From Pseudomonadota bacterium (GTDB lineage Bacteria > Desulfobacterota > Desulfobulbia > Desulfobulbales > Desulfocapsaceae), in NCBI GenBank assembly GCA_018820855.1, contig JAHJNL010000089.1, forward strand, positions 1-64,000: a stretch of DNA of 64,000 nucleotides, given 5' to 3'. Positions 47,803-58,053 of the stretch are shown in pieces. The notes beneath the pieces were generated by a model. It made no database searches, had not been told where the DNA came from, and saw only the letters and a program-made list of their open reading frames with translations. The stretch's first letter is position 1. Each line of letters opens with the position of its first letter. The translations under genes were made by a program, and so were the position numbers.

Positions 47803-49577
47803 TGAAAAATATAGCCCAGCAATATGCGCCCTTGATCCAGATAGTAGACGATGATTTTGCCACCCGCCTTTTAATGCGGGCCAGTCTCGAAAAAGCCGGT
47901 TTCAGAGTAGCTGAGGCAGAAAATGGTCTGGTTGCCGTTGCGGAATTTGAAGAATTGCAGCCGGATGCCATTCTCCTTGATGTCATGATGCCAAAACTTG
48001 ACGGTTTCGATACCTGTCGGGCGATCCGCAGGCACCCAAGTGGAATGCACACACCGATTCTCATGGTAACCGGCCTGGAAGATCTCGAATCGATCCATCG
48101 TTCCTTTGATTCCGGTGCCACCGATTTCATAACCAAGCCGATTAACTGGCCGGTGCTGAATTACCGGGTTAAATATATGCTGCGGGCCAGTGAGGCTTTT
48201 CACGATGTCATTGACAAACAGAAACAAATCCAGGAATTGGCATTCTTTGACCATCTAACCGGGTTAGCGAACCGAACCATGTTCAAAGATTCCCTGGAAA
48301 TTCTTCTCGCCGAGAGTGCTGCTGAAGAATCGCAGCTGGCAGTCCTTTTCATGGATTTGGATCGTTTTAAGACAATCAACGACACTCTGGGTCACCATAC
48401 TGGTGACATTCTTCTACAAAATGTCGCGGCAAGGATCAATTCCTGTATTCGCGAATCCGATTCCTTCAGCCGTCTGAAAAAGAACGAATCAAAAAATTAT
48501 GTTTCGCGCCAGGGAGGAGACGAATTCACCATCATGCTCCCTCGACTGACAAATCCTGAGGATGCCAGCAAAGTAGCTCAACGTATCAATAATGCCCTGG
48601 CCCAATCTTTCAAAATAGAAGGACATGAAATTTTTATCTCTGCCAGTATAGGCATCTCCATTTTTCCCCTGGATGGAACCGAGGCTGAAGTACTGATGAA
48701 ACACGCCGACCTTGCCATGTACCATGCCAAAGAAAAAGGGAAAAACGGTTTTCAATTTTATAAAAAGTCCCTCAATATAAAGGCCAGAGAACGTCTTAAT
48801 TTTGAAAACGATATCCGCAAAGCTGTTGCCGGCGAAGAGTTTGAACTCTGGTATCAACCTCAAGTCAGTATGCAGGATGGTCGAATCACAGGCGCAGAGA
48901 GTTTAACACGCTGGAATCATCACATCCTTGGTCAGGTTCCACCATCTGATTTCATCCCGTCTATTGAGGAACTTGGCCTGATCGTTCCCTTTACCGATTG
49001 GGTCATACACCAGGCAGGTAAACAACAGCTTGAATGGCAAAAGGATGGAATGCGACCGATACGGGTGGCGATCAATATTTCCAGTAAAAACTTTATCCAG
49101 CAGCGGCTCCCGGAAAAGTTAAAACGCATCATTAACGACAAAAACGTAACGCCCTGTTTTTTTGAGGTTGAGATTACTGAAAGTGTGTTGGCGGAACAAA
49201 GCGGGGAAACTTTAAAAATTTTACGACATCTCAAAGAGTTGGGTATGACCATTTCCGTGGATGATTTTGGTACCGGCTACTCCTCTTTGATGTACCTGAA
49301 AAGTTTCCCCGTTAACTCGATCAAGATTGATCGTTTTTTCGTCAAGGACATCATCAACAACCCCCAGGATGCAGCAATTGTCCAGGCTATTATTGCCATG
49401 GCTCAAAGCCTGGAAATGACAGTAATCGCTGAAGGGATCGAAACCAGAGAACAATTCAGAATGTTGCGTGACATGGGGTGTAATATCGGCCAAGGCTATC
49501 TTTTCAGCCCGGCGATACCGGCGAAACACTTTGCCAGGCTGGTGCAGGTCGACAATTCTTTTTACAATTTCAAATAG
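47802..49577 (+). CDS. Response regulator with GGDEF and EAL domains
   Basis: A receiver domain (phosphoacceptor Asp in AILLDVMMPKLDG), a GGDEF domain with intact GGDEF but with an insertion of about 11 residues between RESD and that motif, and an EAL domain (ESLTRWNH, VDDFGTGYSSLMYL). The EAL signature is ESL, which is still seen in active phosphodiesterases. It may make or break c-di-GMP under control of the hybrid kinase, whose gene overlaps it by one base. The net activity cannot be told from sequence. Confidence 0.93.
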   Translation: MKNIAQQYAPLIQIVDDDFATRLLMRASLEKAGFRVAEAENGLVAVAEFEELQPDAILLDVMMPKLDGFDTCRAIRRHPSGMHTPILMVTGLEDLESIHRSFDSGATDFITKPINWPVLNYRVKYMLRASEAFHDVIDKQKQIQELAFFDHLTGLANRTMFKDSLEILLAESAAEESQLAVLFMDLDRFKTINDTLGHHTGDILLQNVAARINSCIRESDSFSRLKKNESKNYVSRQGGDEFTIMLPRLTNPEDASKVAQRINNALAQSFKIEGHEIFISASIGISIFPLDGTEAEVLMKHADLAMYHAKEKGKNGFQFYKKSLNIKARERLNFENDIRKAVAGEEFELWYQPQVSMQDGRITGAESLTRWNHHILGQVPPSDFIPSIEELGLIVPFTDWVIHQAGKQQLEWQKDGMRPIRVAINISSKNFIQQRLPEKLKRIINDKNVTPCFFEVEITESVLAEQSGETLKILRHLKELGMTISVDDFGTGYSSLMYLKSFPVNSIKIDRFFVKDIINNPQDAAIVQAIIAMAQSLEMTVIAEGIETREQFRMLRDMGCNIGQGYLFSPAIPAKHFARLVQVDNSFYNFK

Positions 49578-49592
49578 ATCAATCCAACCACT

Positions 49593-49624
49593 GGCAAGAA
49601 CCTGCCAGGGTTCCTGCCTCTTTT
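49593..49624 (+). terminator. Terminator between the EAL gene and priA
   Basis: GGCAAGAACC pairs with GGTTCCTGCC (one mismatch) around TGCCAG, then TCTTTT. It ends the signalling operon; priA converges from the other side. Confidence 0.6.
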
Positions 49625-49708
49625 CACTCCCTTTTCCCCACACAGCTATTATGCAGTGCACACCTTCCAGTTACGAGAGGACTGCTACTTACGCAGGACA
49701 AAAAGAGA

Positions 49709-52207
49709 TCACATCATGCTTTCAGGATCTACATCCACAGCAATCCTGGTATCTCCCCTGGCAAGGCTTGACTGATTATCCAGGACCTGCCTGCAAGCTG
49801 CATGGAGTTGTGAGGCGGGCCCACCTTTCAACAGAATCTGCCAGCGATAACGATCGCGAATCCGGTCTATGGGTGCCGGCGCAGGCCCCAGAACTTCTAT
49901 CCCCTTCTCCTGCCATGAGCGACAAAGCTCTGCTGTCAGTCCGGCAGTCCTCTGCACCTCAACTTCATTGGTGCCGGAAAACTTCAAATTTATCAAGCGC
50001 AGATAGGGCGGAAAAAGAGGATTCTTTCTGATCCCCATCTCCTTTTCATAGAGCTGCTCATAATCGTGGGCCTGGGCCAGTTGGATAGCATAATGTTCCG
50101 GACGCAGTGTCTGGATAATCACTCTTCCCGGCTTTTCCCCTCTTCCGGCCCTGCCGGTAACCTGTGACAGAAGTTGATAAGTACGTTCGGCTGCACGATA
50201 ATCCGGCATACTGAGGCCACCGTCAGCCCAAACCACACCAACAAGAGTCACATGAGGAAAATCGTGGCCCTTGGCAATCATTTGAGTCCCGATCAGGATA
50301 TCTATCTCCCGCTGATGCATTTTCTTGAGCAGGGAAATAAATTTTCGCCTGTCCGTGACCGTATCCGAGTCGATGCGGGCCACCCGTGCATCTGGGAAAA
50401 GTTCTGCTATCTCCTGTTCAATTCGCTCAGTACCAAATCCCACTGGAATGAGTTGATCAGAGCGGCAGGATCCGCAGACAATATTCTCTTTCAGGGCATA
50501 GCCGCAGTAATGGCAGACCAGCTTTGCTTCCTTTTTGTGATAGGTCAAAGACACATGACAATGCAGACAACGGACCGGTTCACCACAATCCCGACAAAGG
50601 TAAATGGAAGAGAAGCCACGACGGTTGAGGAGAAGAATTGATTGTTGATTCTCTTGAAGATTCAGTGCCAATTCCTTCTGTAATTTTTGGCCGATGGCCT
50701 GGCCTCTCTTCTTTTCTATTTTAATCCGTAAATCAACAATGGAAACCTGGGGAAGCGGCCGATCCTCCACCCTCTTTTTCATGGTTAGCAAGGTAAACTT
50801 TCCACTCTTTGCCTTAGCGTAGCTACTAATAGCCGGAGTACCTGATCCCAGAAGCACCACAGCCTTATTGTAGCGGCCCCGGAGGATAGCCAGGTCTCGG
50901 CCATGATATCGCAAACCATCCTCCTGTTTAAAGCCAGAGTCATGTTCCTCATCCACCACGATCAATCCGGGATTCAGGAGGGGGGCAAAGACTGCAGAGC
51001 GCGCCCCAATTACCACCTTAGCCTCACCTCTTGCTGCCAGACTCCACTGGTCAAACCGTTGTCCCGGGGTGAGTCCCGAATGGAGCAGAACCACCTGATC
51101 CCCAAAGCGCGAAACAAAATGGGCCTCAAGTTGAGTGGCAAGGGCAATTTCAGGAACGAGAATCAAGACATCACGTCCAAGTTCCAAGGTCAGCTCAGCA
51201 GCCCGCAGATAGACCTCTGTTTTCCCGCAACCGGTCACCCCATGGAGAAGGAAAGGGGAAAAGGATTGCTCTTTTAAGGCAGGCAGGATCAGGCCCAGGA
51301 CCTGTTCCTGTTCTGAACTGAGCCTTGCCGGCTTTTCAAAAAATGGAAGAGGTTCACCAAAAGGATTCCGGTAGATGCGACGGTTCGTAGAACGGACCAG
51401 GCCCATTCGCTCAAGCTCAAGCAAAGATTTAGAAGCCCCGCTGTAGACACGTCGCAGGTCTCGAGCAGCGACAACCTCCTGCCCCTGCTCACGGGAAAGA
51501 CAGGAAAGATGAAAAAGGGTGCGAAGCAGAGGAATGGTCAGCTGTTCTTTCCCCTCTTGTTTAGCTATTGCCGCGAGAGCCTTTTTCCCCTCTTTCCCTT
51601 CGATGGACTCGGGGAGTTCCAATGCTGTCTGCATTGCATAACAACGTTCCAGCTTTTCACCAATTTTTGATTCATCAAGGTTATCTTTATAACAGATCAA
51701 TCCCTGTTTGGTGAAATCGGCAAGAAGTTTGCGCCACTGTTTGTCTGTGGCCAATTTACCGGTCAGGGCCTGACTAAGTTCCTCTTTTTTCAAAAGTAGT
51801 GTAAACCATTCAGGTTCAGGCAGATGAGAGAGAGGCCAGGAAACCAGATTCTCTTTCCCCGCAGAAGTTAACCGGATTGTTTTGCGATTACGCGAAGTCA
51901 GGCCACCCGGGAGTGCAGTTCTGACAACCTCACCGATGGGATAATGATAGTAGTCGGCAATCCAGCGGAAAAACGAGACAAGATTTTCCGGAAACAGCGG
52001 TTCCCTGTCCAAAAATTGAATAATCGAAAATATCCTGTAGCTGACATCTTCTTCAGGAAGAAGTCCCAGTACATAGCCAGTTACCCTCTGTCTCCCTAAA
52101 GGGACAAGGACCCTTCTGCCTACTGGATCACCACTTGTCTCCGCATCAAACGAGTAAGCAAGGGTCTGGAACAGGGGAGCGGCAACAGCCACCTCGATTC
52201 TGGTCAT
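49709..52207 (-). CDS. priA: Primosomal protein N' (replication restart helicase)
   Basis: An 832-residue PriA: 3'-DNA-binding N-terminus, Walker A GVTGCGKTEVYL and the DEEH box VVDEEHDSGFK, then the zinc-binding cysteines (CRDCGEPVRCLHC, CHYCGY, CGSC). It is longer than most PriA (about 730); the extra length lies in the middle. It restarts stalled replication forks. Its start overlaps the galU stop by ATGA, so both come from one transcript. Confidence 0.95.
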   Translation of the reverse strand: MTRIEVAVAAPLFQTLAYSFDAETSGDPVGRRVLVPLGRQRVTGYVLGLLPEEDVSYRIFSIIQFLDREPLFPENLVSFFRWIADYYHYPIGEVVRTALPGGLTSRNRKTIRLTSAGKENLVSWPLSHLPEPEWFTLLLKKEELSQALTGKLATDKQWRKLLADFTKQGLICYKDNLDESKIGEKLERCYAMQTALELPESIEGKEGKKALAAIAKQEGKEQLTIPLLRTLFHLSCLSREQGQEVVAARDLRRVYSGASKSLLELERMGLVRSTNRRIYRNPFGEPLPFFEKPARLSSEQEQVLGLILPALKEQSFSPFLLHGVTGCGKTEVYLRAAELTLELGRDVLILVPEIALATQLEAHFVSRFGDQVVLLHSGLTPGQRFDQWSLAARGEAKVVIGARSAVFAPLLNPGLIVVDEEHDSGFKQEDGLRYHGRDLAILRGRYNKAVVLLGSGTPAISSYAKAKSGKFTLLTMKKRVEDRPLPQVSIVDLRIKIEKKRGQAIGQKLQKELALNLQENQQSILLLNRRGFSSIYLCRDCGEPVRCLHCHVSLTYHKKEAKLVCHYCGYALKENIVCGSCRSDQLIPVGFGTERIEQEIAELFPDARVARIDSDTVTDRRKFISLLKKMHQREIDILIGTQMIAKGHDFPHVTLVGVVWADGGLSMPDYRAAERTYQLLSQVTGRAGRGEKPGRVIIQTLRPEHYAIQLAQAHDYEQLYEKEMGIRKNPLFPPYLRLINLKFSGTNEVEVQRTAGLTAELCRSWQEKGIEVLGPAPAPIDRIRDRYRWQILLKGGPASQLHAACRQVLDNQSSLARGDTRIAVDVDPESMM

Positions 52208-53076
52208 AAGTCCGCAGCCAGCTGCCTGATATGCGCCGTCAAATCCGCCCCAAGTTTTTCATGTCGCATGCCATAAGCCAGGATGGCCTTGAGGTAACCA
52301 AGCTTGTCGCCTGCATCATAGCACGTACCTTCAAACTCGTAGGCATACATGGATCGTATGTTTTTGAGTGCCTGCAGGGCATCGGTGAGCTGAATTTCTC
52401 CGTCGTGGCCCGGAGTTGTTCGTCCCAGAAGTTCGAATATTTCCGGGGTGAGAATATATCGACCTATCATCGCCATATCAGAATCAGTGGTGCCGGGGGC
52501 AGGTTTTTCCACCAGGCCTTGCACGGCATGGATGCGATCACGATCCGTTGCCATGCCTTCCACTATACCATACTGACACGTCTGCTCTTGCGGAACACGC
52601 TGCACAGCGACGATAGGTTCCTGCAGTTCATTAAAAAGATCGAGCATCTGTCTGGCACAGGGAGTTTCGGCAAGGACCAGGTCGTCGCCGAGCAGGACCA
52701 TGAACGGTTCATTGCCCACCACATGTCGGGCTGTCCAGATGGCATGTCCAAGCCCCAAGGGCTTTTTCTGACGCACAGAGACAATATCAATGAGGTTGGA
52801 AATCATGTCCAGTTCTTTGCAGAGACTTCTCTTGTTTTTTTCCCTGAGCACGCAGTCAAGGTGAAAATCGTAATCGAAATGATTCTCTATGGCGGACTTG
52901 CCTTCACTGGTAACAAAGATGATCTGATCGATCCCGGATGAGACAACTTCCTCAACAATATACTGGATGCTGGGACGGTCTACGATAGTCAGCATCTCTT
53001 TGGGAATGGCCTTGGTAGCGGGCAGGAACCTGGTATCAAGCCCTACCACGGGAATGACCGCCTTACGAACACTCAT
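52204..53076 (-). CDS. galU: UTP-glucose-1-phosphate uridylyltransferase
   Basis: A 290-residue nucleotidyltransferase. The N-terminal motif is KAVIPVVGLDTRFLPATKAI; most family members read GLGTR, so the Gly-to-Asp change in the UTP loop is unusual. The remaining blocks (EEVVSSGIDQIIFVT, GLGHAIWTAR, FEGTCYDAGDKLGY) are typical. It makes UDP-glucose for polysaccharides. Given otherwise normal conservation, activity is probable. Confidence 0.93.
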   Translation of the reverse strand: MSVRKAVIPVVGLDTRFLPATKAIPKEMLTIVDRPSIQYIVEEVVSSGIDQIIFVTSEGKSAIENHFDYDFHLDCVLREKNKRSLCKELDMISNLIDIVSVRQKKPLGLGHAIWTARHVVGNEPFMVLLGDDLVLAETPCARQMLDLFNELQEPIVAVQRVPQEQTCQYGIVEGMATDRDRIHAVQGLVEKPAPGTTDSDMAMIGRYILTPEIFELLGRTTPGHDGEIQLTDALQALKNIRSMYAYEFEGTCYDAGDKLGYLKAILAYGMRHEKLGADLTAHIRQLAADL

Positions 53077-53349
53077 AACCTATTTTCCTTTTTTTTCAAT
53101 GACAGATGGGAACTATTCAAGTATTCAGAACAGAGGATTCAGGAGTCTGTACTATCACGCAGATTCATATAAATAAGACTGTAATGGCAGTAGCACCTGT
53201 TCTTGCATCATATGCTAACATCGCCTAACTTTATTGTGACTTCCAGCTGGTTACTCGCAAATACCTGAGCTGTTACGACAGATATAGTCCTCTGTACAAA
53301 AAAGCCCTGGCAAACATACCATACTTACCGTCTAAAGCCACCTTCTTCC

Positions 53350-56300
53350 ATGCAATTTGACTACCCCACAGAACTACCCATTGTTTTCTATCGACAATCT
53401 TTTCTCGAACTCTTTCAAAAGTATCAGGTAATTATTGTCTCCGGGGAAACCGGCTCAGGAAAGACCACGCAACTGCCTAAATTCTGTCTCGAATCCTTCC
53501 CTGACTCCACTTTACTCATAGGCTGCACCCAGCCAAGACGAGTGGCGGCGACTTCGGTGGCCTCCCGTGTCGCCGAAGAGCTGAAACAGCACGCCGATCT
53601 TGTCGGTTACAAAATCCGCTTCCATGACAAAACCAGTAAGGACACCAGGATCAAATTCATGACCGACGGTGTACTCCTTGCCGAAACCAGGCAGGATCCG
53701 CTCCTCCGTCGCTATAATGTTATCATTATAGATGAGGCCCATGAACGAAGCCTCAATATCGATTTTCTCCTCGGTTATCTCAAAAAACTGCTGCCCAGGC
53801 GCCCTGACCTGAAACTGATCATCACCTCTGCCACCATTGACACGAAGATCTTTTCCCGTCATTTTGACAATGCCCCTGTTCTCAATGTGGAAGGCCGCAG
53901 TTTTCCCGTAGAGATACGGTACCAGCCCCCTGCGGAAACAGAGGAAAAAGATGGTTTTTCCTACGTGGAACATTGCGTGGAGGCCATCGTCCAGTTGCAT
54001 CACAGGGAACCGTCCCGTGATACGCTGATCTTTCTCCCTACAGAAAAGGATATCAGGGAATGCTGCGCCCTTCTGGAAAACAGACTTTCCGCAAGCCTTA
54101 TTCTCCCAATGTTCGGCAAACTACAGGCCGCTGACCAACAGAAGATCTTCAGAGCATCCAAATTAACCAAGATCGTTGTGGCAACCAACGTTGCAGAAAC
54201 CTCCATTACTGTCCCCGGTATCCGCTATGTCATAGACACAGGGCTGGCCAGAATTTCTCAGTATAACGTGCGGGCCAGAACCACAAGTCTGCCGATAACC
54301 AGGGTCTCACAGGCCAGTGCCGATCAACGCAAAGGCCGTTGCGGACGTGTTGGCCCGGGAATCTGTATCAGACTCTATTCAGAAGAAGATTATCTTGGCC
54401 GGGACCAATATACCCTGCCGGAGATCAAACGTTCCAACCTGGCTGAAGTCATCCTGCAGATGATTGCCATGGACCTGGGTTCGCCCTTAGACTTCCCCTT
54501 TATTGAACCGCCACATTCCGGAGCTATTCGTGATGGCTACGCCCTGCTCAATGAACTGTGCGCCCTTGACAGTGAAAACAAGCTGAGCAAAATCGGCACG
54601 CTCATGGCCAGACTCCCCATTGATCCTCCGATATCCCGTATTCTCATCGCTGCCCGGGAAAATAACTGTGTCAGGGAGATAAAGATCATTGCCCCTGCCC
54701 TGGCCATCCAGGATCCGAGAGTTCGTCCGGCAGACCGTGAATCCGAGGCCGACAGTGCACACAAAAAATTTGCCCATCCGCAATCCGATTTCCTCACCCT
54801 CCTCAATATCTGGGATCTTTTTCATAGTGTTCAGGACAAAGTTCGTTCCTGGAACCGATTGAAAAAATTCTGCGTAAGCCACTTTCTTTCTTTTCAGCGA
54901 ATGCGGGAATGGATTGACCTCCATGATCAACTGGCCTCCATTCTCAACCGGGAAAAAGGCTTCACAGAGAACACAGCCCCCGCTTCATACCAGGCCATAC
55001 ATAAAAGTCTGTGCACCGGGTTTCTGCGCAACATCGGACTCAAAAAAGAAAAAAAACTCTATCAGGGAGCCGGCAATAAAGAACTGATGGTTTTCCCAGG
55101 TTCTCACCAGTTCCACAGCTCCGGTAAGTGGATCATTGCGGCCTCTTTTCTCGAGACCAACCGCCTCTATGCACTCACAGTCGCCAATATCGACCCTGAA
55201 TGGCTGATAGAAACGGCTAGCCATCTCTACCGACGCTCCTGGTCCAACCCACGCTGGCAGAAAAAGAGTGGACAGGTGGTGGCTGATGAGAAAATCAGCC
55301 TCTTTGGTCTGATCCTCTCTGCTGACAGAATGGTCAACTTTGGCAGGACATCACAGAAAAACCAGGAAGAGGCACGGCAGATTTTTATTCAACACGGACT
55401 GCTCGAACACGAGATCAACGGCAACTATCCATTCTTGGAAAAAAACCGTGACATCCTCAGTAAATGGCAGGACACTGAAGAACGTCTGAGAAAACGCGAC
55501 CTGCTGGTGGACGACACTACCCTCCACCAGTTTTACGAGCAGCGCCTTCCTTCCGGAGTCTATGATTGTTTCACCCTGAACCGTTTTCTGCGGAAAAAGA
55601 GTAACCAGTCTCTTCTGATGATGAGAGAGGAAGACATCCTGAACCGTAAACCGGAGGAGCAGGAGCTGCAGGATTTCCCCAAACAGCTCACTGTGGGCTC
55701 TCGTCTATTCCAGCTCCAATACCATCTCTCCCCAGGTGACGATGATGACGGCGTCACAGTGCGTATTCCCCTGGACGCTGCCGACTCAGTCCCTGAAACC
55801 AGCTTTGAATGGCTGGTCCCCGGACTCATTCGGGAAAAAGTTATCTTTTTGCTCAAGGGACTGCCGAAACGGATTCGTAAACACCTTATCCCTCTGAGCA
55901 ACACCGTGGATCTCCTCCTGGATGACTGCACACATTACCAGGGATCTCTTTACCATAGCCTTGAAAAAGGAATATTCAAGATGTTCCGTATCAAGGTAGG
56001 ACGGGCAGACTGGCCCGTGCAGATACCGCCTCATCTGTGCATGCGTTTTCTTCTCTGCGACGAAAGCGGAAGAACCATCGCTAGCGGCAGAGAATTGCAC
56101 AAACTACTCCAGGAGATCGACAGGTTGCCCGCCCAGGAAGTCGCCCCAAACCAGGCGACCTCACAACGACTTTCGCAATGGCAGGGCAAGCTGTTCAAGA
56201 CCTGGGACTTTGAAGGACTGGAGAGACGAATCCCGCTCTTTACCACCGGGAAAAAGGTAGGAGGCTCTCTCTATCCTGCCCTGCATGTTGAAAGAGATCG

Positions 56301-57108
56301 CGGCGGAGTCACGTTATCCTTTGAGCATGACAAAAAGAAGGCCATACAGCACAACGTGAAAGGATCTCTTTTTCTCTACCAGCTCCACTTTGCAGAAGCT
56401 TTCAGGAATTTAAAGAAATATTGTCACACCAGTTTCTCGGGTCCTTCCTCTCTCTGGCTCACCAGCATAATTGGCAACAAAAAAGAGGCCGCAGACAGTT
56501 TACTCCACTTCATCATGAAAACTATTTTTGCCACTGACCTGGAGAACATACCTGAAAAAGAGATTTTTGATGAGCAAATCAAAAATGTACAGCAATGTGA
56601 CCTCTACCGAAAAGGCCAGGAGATATGTGACACAGTCCTTCTCATCCTGCGCAAACGCAAAGAAGTATCAGATCATATAAAGCGCTTTTCTAAGTTGGCA
56701 CAACAGAGTCATTCCTACGAACCGAGCAGATATCATGAATATGCGGAGTTACTGGAAGATATTCTCCCTGTGGATTTTTTTGAGACCAAAACCCTTGCAG
56801 ACCTTGAAGGCTGTATCCGTTTTTTCCAGGCCCTCATGATTCGTATCGAACGAGCCCACGCCAATCCTGCCAAAGATCGGATAAAGGCAAAACAGCTTGA
56901 ACCCTACCTGCAGAAAACAAAAAGAATACCAGCTGATCTTTCCGATCTTCCTGAAGAATGCAGAAAGGCCCTGTCTCTTTTTCAGGCAATGGTCAATGAA
57001 TTCCGGATTGTCATCTTTGCCCCTGAAATAAACAGGGGAATACAGGTATCTGAAAAGAAGTTAAAACAACAGTGGCAGATAATCAGTTCCTCATGCCCCG
57101 GTTTCTGA
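53350..57108 (+). CDS. hrpA: DEAH-box RNA helicase HrpA
   Basis: A 1252-residue helicase with Walker A GETGSGKT (residues 32-39), IIDEAHERS, TSATID and the C-terminal RNA helicase motif QRKGRCGRVGPG, followed by the long HrpA-specific C-terminal domain. HrpA is implicated in RNA processing and in rescue of stalled ribosomes. It is divergent from galU and monocistronic as far as can be seen. Confidence 0.95.
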   Translation: MQFDYPTELPIVFYRQSFLELFQKYQVIIVSGETGSGKTTQLPKFCLESFPDSTLLIGCTQPRRVAATSVASRVAEELKQHADLVGYKIRFHDKTSKDTRIKFMTDGVLLAETRQDPLLRRYNVIIIDEAHERSLNIDFLLGYLKKLLPRRPDLKLIITSATIDTKIFSRHFDNAPVLNVEGRSFPVEIRYQPPAETEEKDGFSYVEHCVEAIVQLHHREPSRDTLIFLPTEKDIRECCALLENRLSASLILPMFGKLQAADQQKIFRASKLTKIVVATNVAETSITVPGIRYVIDTGLARISQYNVRARTTSLPITRVSQASADQRKGRCGRVGPGICIRLYSEEDYLGRDQYTLPEIKRSNLAEVILQMIAMDLGSPLDFPFIEPPHSGAIRDGYALLNELCALDSENKLSKIGTLMARLPIDPPISRILIAARENNCVREIKIIAPALAIQDPRVRPADRESEADSAHKKFAHPQSDFLTLLNIWDLFHSVQDKVRSWNRLKKFCVSHFLSFQRMREWIDLHDQLASILNREKGFTENTAPASYQAIHKSLCTGFLRNIGLKKEKKLYQGAGNKELMVFPGSHQFHSSGKWIIAASFLETNRLYALTVANIDPEWLIETASHLYRRSWSNPRWQKKSGQVVADEKISLFGLILSADRMVNFGRTSQKNQEEARQIFIQHGLLEHEINGNYPFLEKNRDILSKWQDTEERLRKRDLLVDDTTLHQFYEQRLPSGVYDCFTLNRFLRKKSNQSLLMMREEDILNRKPEEQELQDFPKQLTVGSRLFQLQYHLSPGDDDDGVTVRIPLDAADSVPETSFEWLVPGLIREKVIFLLKGLPKRIRKHLIPLSNTVDLLLDDCTHYQGSLYHSLEKGIFKMFRIKVGRADWPVQIPPHLCMRFLLCDESGRTIASGRELHKLLQEIDRLPAQEVAPNQATSQRLSQWQGKLFKTWDFEGLERRIPLFTTGKKVGGSLYPALHVERDRGGVTLSFEHDKKKAIQHNVKGSLFLYQLHFAEAFRNLKKYCHTSFSGPSSLWLTSIIGNKKEAADSLLHFIMKTIFATDLENIPEKEIFDEQIKNVQQCDLYRKGQEICDTVLLILRKRKEVSDHIKRFSKLAQQSHSYEPSRYHEYAELLEDILPVDFFETKTLADLEGCIRFFQALMIRIERAHANPAKDRIKAKQLEPYLQKTKRIPADLSDLPEECRKALSLFQAMVNEFRIVIFAPEINRGIQVSEKKLKQQWQIISSSCPGF

Positions 57109-58053
57109 CAGACTATTCATCCAAGAGAAGCAATAGTTCCTGTAAATTGAAGCGCCTGACCCTGTCGCAGATAACCTCAACTAAAGAAGATTGATTATTT
57201 CGCGTTGAGGTTTGTATTGGCATCAGAAAGCTAGTTAAAAATAAGCCCCTCTGCCAAATTCTCGGAGAGAGCTTCTTGTTTCTATGGTTGCTGGCAGTAA
57301 ATAGTTAGTGCTTAATCTACTTTTATGGTGCCGTGGAACAACACCAAACTGGTAAATATAAACATTTAAAATCATAGTTAGCTGTGTTCACCTCCATCAC
57401 GTCTGAAAAAGGAGGCTCAACATGCATGTATGTAAGAGCTGTTCTACCTTTTAGCCCGTCAACAGTGCTTGTGTCTTTTAACCATGCTCTATTGCTTGTG
57501 CCTGACATGCTCCCTTCACATGATATTGTTGCAACATTAGAAGTACTAGTTAATGGGGTCCAACCCACGAGTTCTGCTGATGAACATACCCAAGTATCTC
57601 CTGTCCGCTGCTATTGCCGACAAAGCAAACAACATTATTGCCTATGTTACAAATGAGTAAACTTTCTTCAACTGTCTCTCCTGTATAACTAACAAAATTG
57701 TATTCACTTTTTTAGCAAAGCGTCTTTTGTGTGGAAAACCTATATTAAAATATTTTATATAGCAATCTCAATATGATGAGAATCATGGCAGGTTAAGGTT
57801 CAGCGTAAACATCTAAGAGAACAATCTTGTCTCATCCTGTGGAGAATCTATCAGATATTATTCAGCCTGGTTTAGAGAAGTAGCAGATAAACCACATATA
57901 ACTACAGCTAAAAGCTAACGGCTAACAGCACAAGTTCAGTAAACGTTTTTTACGAGCTATACGGAGTACAAAAAATAATGCAGGCAGAGAGGGTATGCCT
58001 GGGTAGCTGAAAAATTGTAACGAGTTGCAGATGAGAAGTTTCTGAAAACACCA
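57109..58053. other. 945-base region without an intact gene
   Basis: An AACCTCAAC/GTTGAGGTT inverted repeat (57173-57212, 22-base loop) follows hrpA but lacks a T-tract. Between about 57,320 and 57,600 the minus strand holds an open frame of about 95 codons with protein-like composition (GWTPLTSTSNV, TALTYMHVEPPF). It lacks a clear start and has a stop just upstream, so it may be the tail of a decayed exported protein. Nothing else was recognised. Confidence 0.5.
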
